64,000 nucleotides of DNA from Ruminococcus sp. (GCA_015066705.1 SVNV01000006.1:1-64000), one strand, 5' to 3'. Counted from the first letter of the stretch, positions 49,404 to 58,104 are shown. Notes: generated from the letters alone by a model not told the origin. Numbers and translations: made by a program.

Positions 49404-51455
49404 ATGTCCAAGTTTGAAGCAGGTATGGAGGGTATGGTCGATACCTATATATTTGAAACCTCATCACTTCTTGAACAGCTTGACGATATACTTATCCGTA
49501 CCGAAAAGGACGATTTAACACCTGACGATATAGCTGAGATTTTCAGAATAATGCATACTATCAAGGGTTCATCTGCTATGATGGGACTTCAGAATATGTC
49601 AACTCTTGCTCACGCAGTAGAAGACCTGTTCTTTATTATCCGTGAGGACCCGTCGGTAAGCTATGAAAAAGAGCCTCTTTACGAGCTTCTTTTTGCAGGC
49701 TCTGATAATCTCAAGAACGAAATTGATGTTATTCAGGACGACTCTGCTGACCTTACTGATTTTTCTGAGCTTATGGGAAAAATCAGAGCTTTTGCGGCAG
49801 TTATGAAGGGTGAAACCGTCAAGGAAGATGACAACGGAGAGAGCGTTGAAATTCAGATTTATGAAGAGGGCGACCCTGAAAGCATCAAGGCAATCAAGGT
49901 TACATATGAAGAATCCTGTCTTATGCCTGCAATCAGAGCTATGCTTTTGCTCAGAACTCTGGGAAATGTCTGTCAGGTTGTAGGAACTATTCCTGAGGAC
50001 GTTGACGACGATAGCGCAGGGGATTTCATTACTAAAAACGGACTTTATATCCGTGTGGTTGCTGAGGGTAACGAGGCTGATATCGAAGGCGTTATCGGCA
50101 ACGCTCTTAATATTGAAAAGTTTGAATGGGTTGAAAGAAAAAAGCCGGAGGAGAAAAAGCCGGAGCCTAAAAAGGAAGAGGCGAAGCCTGCTGTGGAGGC
50201 TAAGACCGATAACCCGCCTAAGGCTGAAGAAAAGAAGGCAGAAAAGCCTAAGGGTGACGGTAAAAAGGCTGCTTCTGACTCAATTATTTCGGTTAAGCTA
50301 TCAAAGCTTGATGCGTTGCTTGACCTTGTAAGTGAAATTGTAATTACTGAATCTATGGTTTCTTCAAGCCCTGACCTTAAGCTTGTTGAAACTTCACTTG
50401 AACAGTTCTCGAAATCTTCAAGACAGCTCAAAAAGCTGACAGACGAACTTCAGGATATTGTAATGTCAATCCGAATGGTTCCTGTTGCGGCGGCATTTAC
50501 AAAAATGAGCCGAGTTGTCAGAGATATGAACAGCAAGCTTAAAAAGAATGTTGAGCTTGTTTTTGAGGGCGAGGATACAGAAGCTGATAAGTCGGTTGTT
50601 GATATTCTTAACGACCCGCTTATGCACCTTGTAAGAAATGCCGTTGACCACGGTATAGAGGAGCCTTCCGTCAGAGCAGAACGAGGCAAGACGGAGCCTG
50701 CAAGAGTTACTTTGTCGGCTTATGAGGAGTCGGGAGAAGTTGTTATCAAGGTTACTGATAACGGCGCAGGTATGGACCCTGATAAGCTTCTTCAGAAGGC
50801 TGAAAGAAACGGTATTCTCACAAAACCTAAGAGCGAATATACCGAGGCTGAAGCACTCAATCTTATTATGGCTGCGGGCTTTTCAACTAACGAAAAGGTT
50901 ACTGAATATTCAGGCCGAGGCGTAGGTATGGACGTTGTACGCTCCAATATCGAAAAGGTAGGCGGTAAGATTACCGTTGAATCAAAGCTTGGCAAGGGCA
51001 GCTCATTTGTAATTAAAATTCCGCTTTCACTTTCGATTATTGATGTTCTGGGCGTTATGGTCGGAAAGACCTACTTCAGTATTCCGATTATGTCAATAAG
51101 AGAAAGCTTCAGCGTAAACAGCGAAAATATCGTTACAGACAACGAGGGTGGCGTTATGATTAAGCTGAGAGGAAGATATTTCCCTGTTATTAAGCTTTCG
51201 GAAATTTACGGAATCGAAAACGCAACAGACGATTATGAAAAGGGAATTATGATTATGTGCGAAGCCGACAGAAAGAGATTCTGTCTCTTTGCAGATGAGA
51301 TTGTATCTGATATGTCAGTTGTTGTTAAGCCGTTTTCACCGCTTCTCAACAGGCAGGGCGTTAAGGAAAACGGAATGAGCGGTTGTTCGATTCTCGGTGA
51401 CGGCTCAATCACAATTATTCTTGATATCAAGACAATTCTCGAAAAATTCCTGTGA
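49404..51455 (+). CDS. cheA: CheA, chemotaxis sensor kinase
   Basis: 683 residues with all expected domains: Hpt with phosphoacceptor H51 (MHTIKGSSAMMG), a P2-like region, a Lys/Pro/Glu-rich linker about 245-290, the dimerisation helices (KLDALLDLVSEIV), the HATPase with DPLMHLVRNAVDHG, VTDNGAGMDP and GRGVGMDVV, and a C-terminal CheW-like coupling domain. Autophosphorylates on receptor input and passes phosphate to CheB or CheY. Start follows AAGGAGTG. Confidence 0.97.
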   Translation: MSKFEAGMEGMVDTYIFETSSLLEQLDDILIRTEKDDLTPDDIAEIFRIMHTIKGSSAMMGLQNMSTLAHAVEDLFFIIREDPSVSYEKEPLYELLFAGSDNLKNEIDVIQDDSADLTDFSELMGKIRAFAAVMKGETVKEDDNGESVEIQIYEEGDPESIKAIKVTYEESCLMPAIRAMLLLRTLGNVCQVVGTIPEDVDDDSAGDFITKNGLYIRVVAEGNEADIEGVIGNALNIEKFEWVERKKPEEKKPEPKKEEAKPAVEAKTDNPPKAEEKKAEKPKGDGKKAASDSIISVKLSKLDALLDLVSEIVITESMVSSSPDLKLVETSLEQFSKSSRQLKKLTDELQDIVMSIRMVPVAAAFTKMSRVVRDMNSKLKKNVELVFEGEDTEADKSVVDILNDPLMHLVRNAVDHGIEEPSVRAERGKTEPARVTLSAYEESGEVVIKVTDNGAGMDPDKLLQKAERNGILTKPKSEYTEAEALNLIMAAGFSTNEKVTEYSGRGVGMDVVRSNIEKVGGKITVESKLGKGSSFVIKIPLSLSIIDVLGVMVGKTYFSIPIMSIRESFSVNSENIVTDNEGGVMIKLRGRYFPVIKLSEIYGIENATDDYEKGIMIMCEADRKRFCLFADEIVSDMSVVVKPFSPLLNRQGVKENGMSGCSILGDGSITIILDIKTILEKFL

Positions 51456-51487
51456 TGATTCACAGTAGAAAATGCAGGTGATAAGCA

Positions 51488-51916
51488 ATGCGTTCATTTG
51501 ATAATCTTATAGAAAACGGCGGTCAGATTCTGACTTATACAGTCAATAATGTTGAGTATGCCGTTGATATAACAATGGTTACGGATATTATCGAGCTTCC
51601 GGAAATCACGGTGGTACCGCTGATGCCGGACTACATTAAAGGGGTTATAAACCTCAGAGGTAAGGTTGTTCCTGTTATTGATTTGAGAGAAAGGTTTTCT
51701 CTTGAAAGAATAGATTACGATAACAAAACCTGCGTAATTATTATCAATATTCAGGAAATCTCAGTGGGAATGATTGTTGACCGTGTAGTTGATGCCGAAA
51801 ATATCACTACCGCTAATATTGAAGAATCCCTCAGAAAAAACAGCTATGTCAGCCATCTCATAAACATTAACGGTAATATGAAGCTGCTGGTGGATTATGA
51901 CAAGATAATTGCATAA
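51488..51916 (+). CDS. cheW: CheW, coupling protein
   Basis: 142 residues, CheW domain: YAVDITMVTDIIELPEITVVP and VKGVINLRGKVVPVIDLRERF. Links CheA to receptors. Ribosome site GCAGGTG lies just after the cheA stop. First of two CheW proteins in the operon. Confidence 0.94.
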   Translation: MRSFDNLIENGGQILTYTVNNVEYAVDITMVTDIIELPEITVVPLMPDYIKGVINLRGKVVPVIDLRERFSLERIDYDNKTCVIIINIQEISVGMIVDRVVDAENITTANIEESLRKNSYVSHLININGNMKLLVDYDKIIA

Positions 51917-51937
51917 ATTTAAGGAGCCTATATTAAA

Positions 51938-52750
51938 ATGAAGCTGAGAGACAGTGATTATTTAAGGCTTATGATGTTTGTCAAACAAAAGTACGGCATC
52001 AATCTGGAAAATAAACAACAGCTTATCGAAAACAGACTTTCTAATTATATAACCGAAAGAGGTTTTACAAACTTTACTGATTTTCTCAATGTTGTTTTTG
52101 CAGATAAGAGCGGTTACGAGGTTGCAAACGTAATAAACCTTTTGACAACAAATCACACATATTTTATGCGTGAGGCTGAGCATTTTACTCATCTGACGGA
52201 ACAGTTTCTGCCTCTTATGGAGAAAAAATGCAAGGATAAGGATATAAGAATATGGAGTGCCGGTTGTTCTTTTGGAAACGAACCGTATAATCTTGCTATG
52301 TGTATAGACGATTATTTCGGCTTCAGAAAGAAAAGCTGGGATTGTAAGATTCTTGCTACCGATATTTCACTTAATGCACTTATGACCGCAAAGGACGGCG
52401 TTTATAAAAAAGATGCACTTTTAGGACTTTCGGATAAGTGGATTGATAAGTATTTTATCAAGCTGTCAGATAACCTTTATCAGGTTTGCGACAGGATAAG
52501 AAACGAGGTTGTGTTCAGATACCATAACCTTATGGAACCTATTAGCTTTAAAAAGAAATTTAATCTTATTCTCTGCCGAAATGTTATGATTTACTTTGAT
52601 GCACCTACAAGAGACGGACTGTGTCAGAGATTTTACGACGCAACAGAGGACGGCGGATTTTTCTATCTGGGGCATACTGAATTGATGTCTAAAAACACAA
52701 AGTATGTCAAAAAACAGCCTGCTGTTTATCAGAAGATTATTATTCCGTAA
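51938..52750 (+). CDS. cheR: CheR, chemotaxis protein methyltransferase
   Basis: 270 residues with the N-terminal all-helical domain and the SAM-binding domain: IWSAGCSFGNEPY, ILATDISLNALMTAK, and NLILCRNVMIYFD. Methylates glutamates of receptors for adaptation. Receptors must be encoded elsewhere. Starts with an AAGGAG site. Confidence 0.95.
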   Translation: MKLRDSDYLRLMMFVKQKYGINLENKQQLIENRLSNYITERGFTNFTDFLNVVFADKSGYEVANVINLLTTNHTYFMREAEHFTHLTEQFLPLMEKKCKDKDIRIWSAGCSFGNEPYNLAMCIDDYFGFRKKSWDCKILATDISLNALMTAKDGVYKKDALLGLSDKWIDKYFIKLSDNLYQVCDRIRNEVVFRYHNLMEPISFKKKFNLILCRNVMIYFDAPTRDGLCQRFYDATEDGGFFYLGHTELMSKNTKYVKKQPAVYQKIIIP

Positions 52751-52805
52751 GAAAACGTAACATTATCAAAGGAGGAAAGGCTGAAAATCATTTCAGCTGA
52801 AGATT

Positions 52806-53837
52806 ATGAGTAAAATAAGAGTACTTATTGTTGACGATTCGCCTCTTATCAGACAGACCTTCCAAAAGCTTCTGGAGGCGGACGAAAGCATAGAAGTTAT
52901 AGCTACAGCAGGCGATGCGTATGAAGCAAGAGATGCAATCGTAAAATATAAGCCTGATGTTATGACACTTGATATTGAAATGCCGAGAATGAACGGTATC
53001 CAGTTTTTGAAAAAGCTGATTCCACAGTTCCCGTTGCCTGTAATAGTTTGCTCGTCGTTGCCGATAAATACCTTTGACGCTTTGGAAGCAGGTGCGGTTG
53101 ACTATGTCAGAAAACCGGTTATTACTTCTACCGAATCATTGAAGAGATTCGGAGAGGACCTTGTTAGCAGAGTGAAGGTTGCTGTTACCGCAAAGGTTAT
53201 CAAGGCTGGTAAATACGTATTCCAGGTCAAGGAAAGAAAGCACGAGAAACCTATTAACGTTGAAGACAAGATTATTGCTATCGGCGGTTCAACAGGTGCA
53301 ACAGAGGCATTGCCGGTAATTGTTTCGCAGTTTGACGAAAATACACCGCCTTGCGTGGTAGTAATACATATGCCGGAAGGTTTTACTAACCTTTATGCTC
53401 AGAGACTTGAGGCGTCCTGCCCGGGAGTTAAGGTGATGGAAGCAAAGTCTGGAATGTATGTTAAAAAGGGTATGGTTGTTATCGCTCAGGGTAACAAGCA
53501 TATGAAGGTTTTTAAGGATTCCAACGGATACTTTATAACCTGTTCCAGCGGCAAAAGGGTTTCGGGACATTGTCCGTCGGTTGACGTAATGTTTGAATCT
53601 GTCGCAGGGTGTGCAAAAGGAAATGCTTATGCGGCAATCCTTACGGGAATGGGCTCTGATGGTGCAAGAGGACTTCTCTCTATCAGAAACAACGGCGGAT
53701 TTACAGTCGGTCAGGACGAGGAAAGCTGTCTTGTATACGGTATGCCTAAGGTTGCATTTACAGGCGGTGCGGTGTGTGTTCAGGCAAAGCTTGAGGATAT
53801 TGCCGATGTGATTTATAATAAACTGCGTGAAAGATAG
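52806..53837 (+). CDS. cheB: CheB, receptor methylesterase
   Basis: 343 residues: a receiver domain (D10-D11, phosphoacceptor D56 in LDIEMP) and the methylesterase domain with the catalytic triad GGSTGATEALP (Ser), VVIHMPEGF (His) and GMGSDGARGL (Asp). Phosphorylated by CheA. No cheY or cheD occurs in this operon, so CheB is the only receiver here. Confidence 0.96.
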   Translation: MSKIRVLIVDDSPLIRQTFQKLLEADESIEVIATAGDAYEARDAIVKYKPDVMTLDIEMPRMNGIQFLKKLIPQFPLPVIVCSSLPINTFDALEAGAVDYVRKPVITSTESLKRFGEDLVSRVKVAVTAKVIKAGKYVFQVKERKHEKPINVEDKIIAIGGSTGATEALPVIVSQFDENTPPCVVVIHMPEGFTNLYAQRLEASCPGVKVMEAKSGMYVKKGMVVIAQGNKHMKVFKDSNGYFITCSSGKRVSGHCPSVDVMFESVAGCAKGNAYAAILTGMGSDGARGLLSIRNNGGFTVGQDEESCLVYGMPKVAFTGGAVCVQAKLEDIADVIYNKLRER

Positions 53838-53851
53838 GATAGGAGATTGTT

Positions 53852-54340
53852 ATGCAGGAGTATCAGGATTATTTTGATTATGAGGAAGAAGCAAAGGACG
53901 TCAGAACTTTTCTGGAGTTTGTGATTTCAAATAAGATATTCGCTATCGAAACCTTTGAGGTTATTGAAATCGTTCAGATGGAGGACTATGTTACTGTGCC
54001 TGAATTTCCTGAATACGTAAAGGGAATTATTACCGTGAAGGATAGCACACTGGCGGTTATTGATACGGCAAAGAGATTTAAATATGAGGAAAACGATTCG
54101 GTGGAAAGACGTTGCGTCATCATATGTAAGGCCGGCGAAAAGAGAATCGGTCTGCTCGCAGATAATGTTCTGAAAATCCGTGACGTGGAAACAGAAAAGG
54201 TTCTATCAGCACCTGAAATCAATAAAGAAGCATTCACCAGGTATATTACCGGAATGTTTATCAGAAGCTCCGGCGAACCGTGTTTTGTGGTAAGCCCGGA
54301 AAAAATGATGAGCGAGGATGAGGTCGAACTTATTCCATAA
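53852..54340 (+). CDS. Second CheW-like coupling protein
   Basis: 162 residues: a CheW domain (FVISNKIFAIETFEVIEIVQM, VKGIITVKDSTLAVIDTAKRF) preceded by a Tyr/Asp/Glu-rich N-terminal extension of about 20 residues. Could connect CheA to another receptor set. Ends the chemotaxis operon; a MITE-like element follows 40 bases later. Confidence 0.88.
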   Translation: MQEYQDYFDYEEEAKDVRTFLEFVISNKIFAIETFEVIEIVQMEDYVTVPEFPEYVKGIITVKDSTLAVIDTAKRFKYEENDSVERRCVIICKAGEKRIGLLADNVLKIRDVETEKVLSAPEINKEAFTRYITGMFIRSSGEPCFVVSPEKMMSEDEVELIP

Positions 54341-54380
54341 ATAACTTAAGCAGGCATCACGCCTGCTTTTTCTTTGCAAT

Positions 54381-54627
54381 GTTTTAAAAACACTACTTCC
54401 AAGAGATATTTTGTATGCATTTATCGGGGGAAACCTTTCTGAAGAAAGGTTATCCCCCGTACCCCCTTCCAAAGACTTTAATATTAAAACAACTATCCCC
54501 CGCTCAGCAGGGGATAGTTGTTTTAAATACTGAAGTTTTAGGAAAGGAGTTTGAGGAAAACCCTTTTTCAAAAGGGTTTTCCTCAATAATACGTACAAAG
54601 TTTCCCTGGAAGTAGTGTTTTTAAAAC
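54381..54627. mobile_element. MITE-like element with perfect 21-bp terminal inverted repeats
   Basis: The ends GTTTTAAAAACACTACTTCCA (54381-54401) and its exact reverse complement (54607-54627) bound 247 bases. Inside are three further hairpins: GGGGGAAACCTTTCT-type (about 54425-54455), AAAACAACTATCCCC/GGGGATAGTTGTTTT (about 54484-54525) and GAGGAAAACCCTTTT/AAAAGGGTTTTCCTC (about 54552-54585). It has no coding capacity. No clear target-site duplication flanks it. It fills the 354-base gap 54341-54694. Confidence 0.75.
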
Positions 54628-54694
54628 TACGACGAATAAAGGGCTTGTGTTAATGAATAGAATTATTTACAGTGTTTTTAAGAAAGGGGGGGTT

Positions 54695-54970
54695 ATGATG
54701 GACACAGGTCAGGGGAAGCACAATCTCATTTTAGAAAACCGTAAGAATCTGGTACTTACGGGGGTAACTGACGTAGACAATTTTGATGAAAGCTCAATTC
54801 TGCTTTATACGGAGTTAGGGGAGCTAATCATCAGAGGAAAAAAGCTTCACATAAACGTTATGAACGTTGAAACAGGGAATTTATCGGTAGAAGGCGATAT
54901 CTGTGCGGTCATCTACGGCGATAAAGACAGAAACAAAAAGGCCAATTTGTTAGGAAAGTTATTTAAGTAA
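54695..54970 (+). CDS. yabP: YabP, spore assembly protein
   Basis: 91 residues of the YabP family: MDTGQGKHNLILENRKNLVLTGVTDVDNFDES and LYTELGELIIRGKKLHI. It is needed for sporulation in Bacillus. I start at the ATG 54695 preceded by GGGGGGG, with a second ATG directly after; a longer frame to 54647 has no site. First gene of yabP-yabQ-divIC-yabR. Confidence 0.9.
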   Translation: MMDTGQGKHNLILENRKNLVLTGVTDVDNFDESSILLYTELGELIIRGKKLHINVMNVETGNLSVEGDICAVIYGDKDRNKKANLLGKLFK

Positions 54971-54981
54971 AGGAGTTTGTT

Positions 54982-55488
54982 TTGAGTACAGAAGTGTTTT
55001 TCAATACCAAGGAAGAGCTTTGGATATTCGGTTGTGCCTGTTTGCTGGGCGTGTTTTTTGGGGCAGTTTACGATGTAACAAGGGTTGTCAGGGCGGTTTT
55101 CAGACACAATAAAGCAATGGTTTTTGTTGAAGATTTTTTGTATATGCTTTTTGTGAGCTTGTGTTTTTTTATTTTTTCGATGGAGCTGGTGAGAGGACAG
55201 CTGAGATTCTTTGTGCTTCTGGGAAATGTGTTTGGTTTTGCACTGTTTCACTACACAGCGGGGAATGTTGTGGTTTATTTCGCAAGAAAAGTCGCGGATT
55301 TTCTGAAAAAATGGTTTTTTTATCCAATTTTCAGGACACTTTTCAAGCCACTGTTAATGGGTTTTCGTAAAATTTCAACGAAAACTAAAGAAGTATTTGT
55401 GCAAAAGTCCAAAAGATTGAAAAAAATCGAAAAAAGTCGAAAAAAGCACTTGAAAGTTGACAACAGTGTGGTGTATAATTATAATTAA
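54982..55488 (+). CDS. yabQ: YabQ, spore cortex membrane protein
   Basis: 168 residues, three to four hydrophobic segments in the first 110 residues, then a very basic tail ending in KKIEKSRKKHLK. The pattern GAVYDVTRVVRAVFRHNK matches YabQ, required for cortex formation. TTG start behind AAAGGAG. Twelve bases after yabP. Confidence 0.82.
   Translation: MSTEVFFNTKEELWIFGCACLLGVFFGAVYDVTRVVRAVFRHNKAMVFVEDFLYMLFVSLCFFIFSMELVRGQLRFFVLLGNVFGFALFHYTAGNVVVYFARKVADFLKKWFFYPIFRTLFKPLLMGFRKISTKTKEVFVQKSKRLKKIEKSRKKHLKVDNSVVYNYN
55450..55479 (+). promoter_or_regulatory. Internal promoter in the end of yabQ
   Basis: TTGAAA, 18-bp spacer, TATAAT within the last codons of yabQ. It would give divIC its own vegetative transcript. 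Confidence 0.5.
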
Positions 55489-55497
55489 GGAAAAATG

Positions 55498-55526
55498 TTG
55501 CTAAACTCTGTTTTGCGTGGTAAAAT
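55498..55526 (+). promoter_or_regulatory. Second promoter of divIC-yabR
   Basis: TTGCTA, 17-bp spacer ending in TGG, TAAAAT, about 107 bases before divIC. Two closely placed promoters separate the cell-division gene from the sporulation genes. Confidence 0.5.
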
Positions 55527-55632
55527 CAGGGTGGTATCGTTTTTGACCTTGCAAATTACGTGGCAAGCCACTTGTTAAAGATATAAAGATTAAAGAGAGA
55601 AAAAGACAACAAAAACGTAAGGAAGTGATTTC

Positions 55633-55959
55633 GTGTCAGAACAGGCAGACATGACTGTAAAGAAAAAGCAAAATGGGAAAAATACAGGGCTGGTTAATGC
55701 TGCATTTACTTTTGTTATTGTGTTTCTTGTAATTTATGCGGTAATCAGTATTATTACTCAGCAGGCTGAGATTTCCGAAAGGGAAACACAGCTTCAGCTT
55801 ATCCGTAACGAGATTACAGAAGCAGAACAGATTAACGATGAATTTGTAAGACTTCTGAGCTTTGAAGACGAAAAGGCTTATATGGAACGTATAGCTATCG
55901 AAAGAATGGGCTATGGCTATGCTAACGAAAGACGTTATTACGCAATGAGCGGAAACTAA
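55633..55959 (+). CDS. divIC: DivIC/FtsB-type septum formation initiator
   Basis: 108 residues: a basic cytoplasmic N-terminus, one membrane helix (about 20-42), then a coiled coil with ETQLQLIRNEITEAEQIND, and a short globular end. This is the DivIC layout in the division complex with FtsL and DivIB. GTG start after AAGGAAGTG. In Bacillus divIC is likewise next to yabP/yabQ and yabR. Confidence 0.85.
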   Translation: MSEQADMTVKKKQNGKNTGLVNAAFTFVIVFLVIYAVISIITQQAEISERETQLQLIRNEITEAEQINDEFVRLLSFEDEKAYMERIAIERMGYGYANERRYYAMSGN

Positions 55960-56020
55960 GGAGCTTTTGCCGTAGGTTTAAGTTGCGGCTTTAATAAATT
56001 TGAGGGGAAAAGAATTTTTT

Positions 56021-56509
56021 ATGCAGCTTGAGATTGGAAATATTTATGACGGTAAGGTAACGGAAATTACCAAGTTCGGAGCTTTTGTTGAGGTTTCAGG
56101 AAAGACGGGAATGGTGCATATTTCCGAGATTTCCAATACATATGTCAACGAAATCAAGGACCATGTTTCGGTGGGTCAGGAAGTAAAGGTCAAGGTTATC
56201 GGTATTACCGAAGAAGGAAAAATCAGCCTTTCCATCAAGAAAGCTATGCCTGCACCTGAAAGACCAAAGAGAAATTTCGGGGATAAGAATACAAAGAGCT
56301 TTGATAAAAACAAGAGCTTTAAAAGAAATATTCCACAACCGAGAGATGCAAGTATGCCTCCGCCTGAGTTTGATAGCGTGGGAAGTCAGCCGAAGGATAA
56401 CTCCTTTGAGGATATGCTTAACCGTTTTAAACAGACAAGCGAAGAAAAATTTTCTGATTTAAAGAGAATTCAGGATAATAAGAGAAGAACGGGCGCAAGA
56501 AGAAAATAA
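56021..56509 (+). CDS. yabR: S1 RNA-binding domain protein (YabR)
   Basis: 162 residues: one S1 domain at 1-75 (LEIGNIYDGKVTEITKFGAFVEV, GMVHISEI) and a basic, Pro-rich tail ending RRTGARRK. It matches YabR, a polynucleotide phosphorylase-like S1 protein that binds RNA. Start uses the ATG 56021, though the ribosome site GAGGGG is a little far; a TTG at 56000 is the alternative. Confidence 0.85.
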   Translation: MQLEIGNIYDGKVTEITKFGAFVEVSGKTGMVHISEISNTYVNEIKDHVSVGQEVKVKVIGITEEGKISLSIKKAMPAPERPKRNFGDKNTKSFDKNKSFKRNIPQPRDASMPPPEFDSVGSQPKDNSFEDMLNRFKQTSEEKFSDLKRIQDNKRRTGARRK

Positions 56510-56521
56510 TCATTTGAATTT

Positions 56522-56552
56522 AAGGCGGACGCTCAGGCTATCCGCCTTTATT
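56522..56552 (+). terminator. Terminator of the yabP-yabR operon
   Basis: 8-bp stem AAGGCGGA/TCCGCCTT, 11-base loop, then TATTATTTA. Confidence 0.55.
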
Positions 56553-56583
56553 ATTTAGAATTTTAAAAAAGGACGTGTTTTTT

Positions 56584-56850
56584 ATGGGCAAGAATTTCAA
56601 AAAAACTATCGCTTTTATATTTTTCCTGCTGGCAGGTGCAATACTTGGGGCTTTTATCAGCCATATCTGTGACGGAAAAAGTGGCCTCGACTGGCTCGCT
56701 TGGGGAAAAACAGTTGGTATAAACTCTGTGACTATTGACCTTATGATTGTTAATTTTACTATCGGATTCCTTATTGATGTTACAATCGCTCAGATTTTTA
56801 CTATCGCATTGTCAATTTTCCTCTTTGCAAAGACCTGTAAAAACCTGTAA
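56584..56850 (+). CDS. Small membrane protein of DUF4321 type
   Basis: 88 residues with two membrane segments (about 7-27 and 53-80). The GKTVGINSVTIDLMIVNFTIGF segment is like DUF4321 proteins, which have no known function and often sit next to division or spore genes in Clostridia. ATG 56584 follows AAAGGA. A few bases precede the next gene. Confidence 0.6.
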   Translation: MGKNFKKTIAFIFFLLAGAILGAFISHICDGKSGLDWLAWGKTVGINSVTIDLMIVNFTIGFLIDVTIAQIFTIALSIFLFAKTCKNL

Positions 56851-56856
56851 AATCAT

Positions 56857-57564
56857 ATGAAAAAACATAGAATTTACCAAAAACTGTCATTTATACTATT
56901 TATAATAGGGATTACGTTGACTTGTCTGTGTGGTTGTACTGCCGAAGTGCTTGAGGGACAACAGCAGGTTGAAAAAGCAAAAGAGTCTTTTTCAAAGATG
57001 AAAAGCGGTGTGATTACTGTTACAAATATGGATAACGGCGAGATTGAGCAGACGCTTACATTCAAGTATGACGAGGTAGGAATTTTACTTTACTCTCTGA
57101 CAGGGGTCTCAAAAGGGGAAATCTATGAGAAGTATTGTAACGGCTATGAAATCTACACCTTTGAAAACAATGAATTTTCAAAACTCACAAAGGCTGATTG
57201 GGAATACGAAGCATATACCTATGACTACCGATACCCGATGACTGATGAGGATTATCTGTTTTTTTCTCCGGATAAGGTGATTTCGGTTTCTGTATCTGAT
57301 AACGACAAGGGCGGAAAGAGTTATTCCTATGAGTATGAGCCGTCAGCTATCAGCGGTGAAGCTGAACTCGGGGCGCTGGTTGGGTTTACTGTCAGCTTCA
57401 ACTTTGATGAAAATGATGTGCTTGACTATCTGGAGGAGCTTTCTGTTTATGAAAAGGATGGAAACAAAACATCGTATAACTACAAAATCACTATTACCGA
57501 ACGTGACAGCGTGGGGAAAATCCAGATGCCAGAAAATATAGCAAAAATGTCGGAAAATAAGTGA
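56857..57564 (+). CDS. Unknown lipoprotein
   Basis: 235 residues with a lipoprotein signal (CLCGC, cysteine about 27). The remaining sequence (TFKYDEVGILLYSL, SYSYEYEP) is beta-rich, Tyr/Asp-rich, and reminiscent of outer-surface beta sandwiches. I recognise no family. It has a weak ribosome site and lies only six bases after the DUF4321 gene. Confidence 0.65.
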   Translation: MKKHRIYQKLSFILFIIGITLTCLCGCTAEVLEGQQQVEKAKESFSKMKSGVITVTNMDNGEIEQTLTFKYDEVGILLYSLTGVSKGEIYEKYCNGYEIYTFENNEFSKLTKADWEYEAYTYDYRYPMTDEDYLFFSPDKVISVSVSDNDKGGKSYSYEYEPSAISGEAELGALVGFTVSFNFDENDVLDYLEELSVYEKDGNKTSYNYKITITERDSVGKIQMPENIAKMSENK

Positions 57565-57666
57565 TTTTCAGCGAAAATCTGCGGTTTTGTGAAAGTTGCA
57601 CAAAAACTGATTTGAAATTTACTAAAAATTCTACATACAAATTTTGAGAAAAAACACGCCGGACTC

Positions 57667-57695
57667 TTGCAACAAAGGGCTCGGCGTGTTATAAT
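57667..57695 (+). promoter_or_regulatory. Promoter of the S10 ribosomal protein operon
   Basis: TTGCAA, 17-bp spacer ending in TGT, TATAAT. The spacer and -10 lie in one arm of an AACACGCCG/CGGCGTGTT hairpin (about 57654-57690) that may terminate the upstream lipoprotein transcript. Confidence 0.65.
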
Positions 57696-57701
57696 ATATC
57701 T

Positions 57702-58104
57702 TGCGTGACTGCACTGACTTTATGCGATTTTGCGCAAAAGTCAACGTTTGTCGGGTTTAGTTACTTGACACGACGAACACAAAGATATGCGATGAAACGG
57801 AAGGTTGCTGACGGTAGGTCAGGTAATTTCCGTGGAGTATGTCCGATTTTAAACCGGGCGACTGTAATACCGACACAAGTGTTGTGCGAATGCTTCTTGC
57901 GATGAGTTTCTTTATAGGGACTTTATGCGTTTGCTGATACTATCTCGTATTGACGGTTTCCGAAGGACAGAGTTGTTTTTCGGATTTTTTTATGAAAAGA
58001 CACGAAACACACGGAAACGTTGTAATGGTGTTAAGCCGTTTTGAAGAGATTTCGGAAATACAAAGCCCTCCAACACAAAGTATGCACTAAGGAGGCGAAT
58101 TAAA
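57702..58104 (+). ncRNA. Long untranslated leader of the S10 operon
   Basis: About 400 bases between the promoter and rpsJ contain no gene with a ribosome site. Several local stems can be drawn, and an intrinsic-type terminator lies at 57959-57991. Long leaders of ribosomal protein operons usually serve autogenous control; which protein would bind here is unknown. Confidence 0.55.
57959..57991 (+). terminator. Candidate attenuator in the S10 leader
   Basis: TCCGAAGGACA pairs with TGTTTTTCGGA (11 bp with two G-U), four-base loop, directly followed by seven T. It is located inside the leader, 110 bases before rpsJ, so it should act by conditional termination. Confidence 0.6.

Noticed and set aside
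57705..57905. 66-residue open frame in the S10 leader
   Set aside because: No ribosome site; it is part of the untranslated leader.
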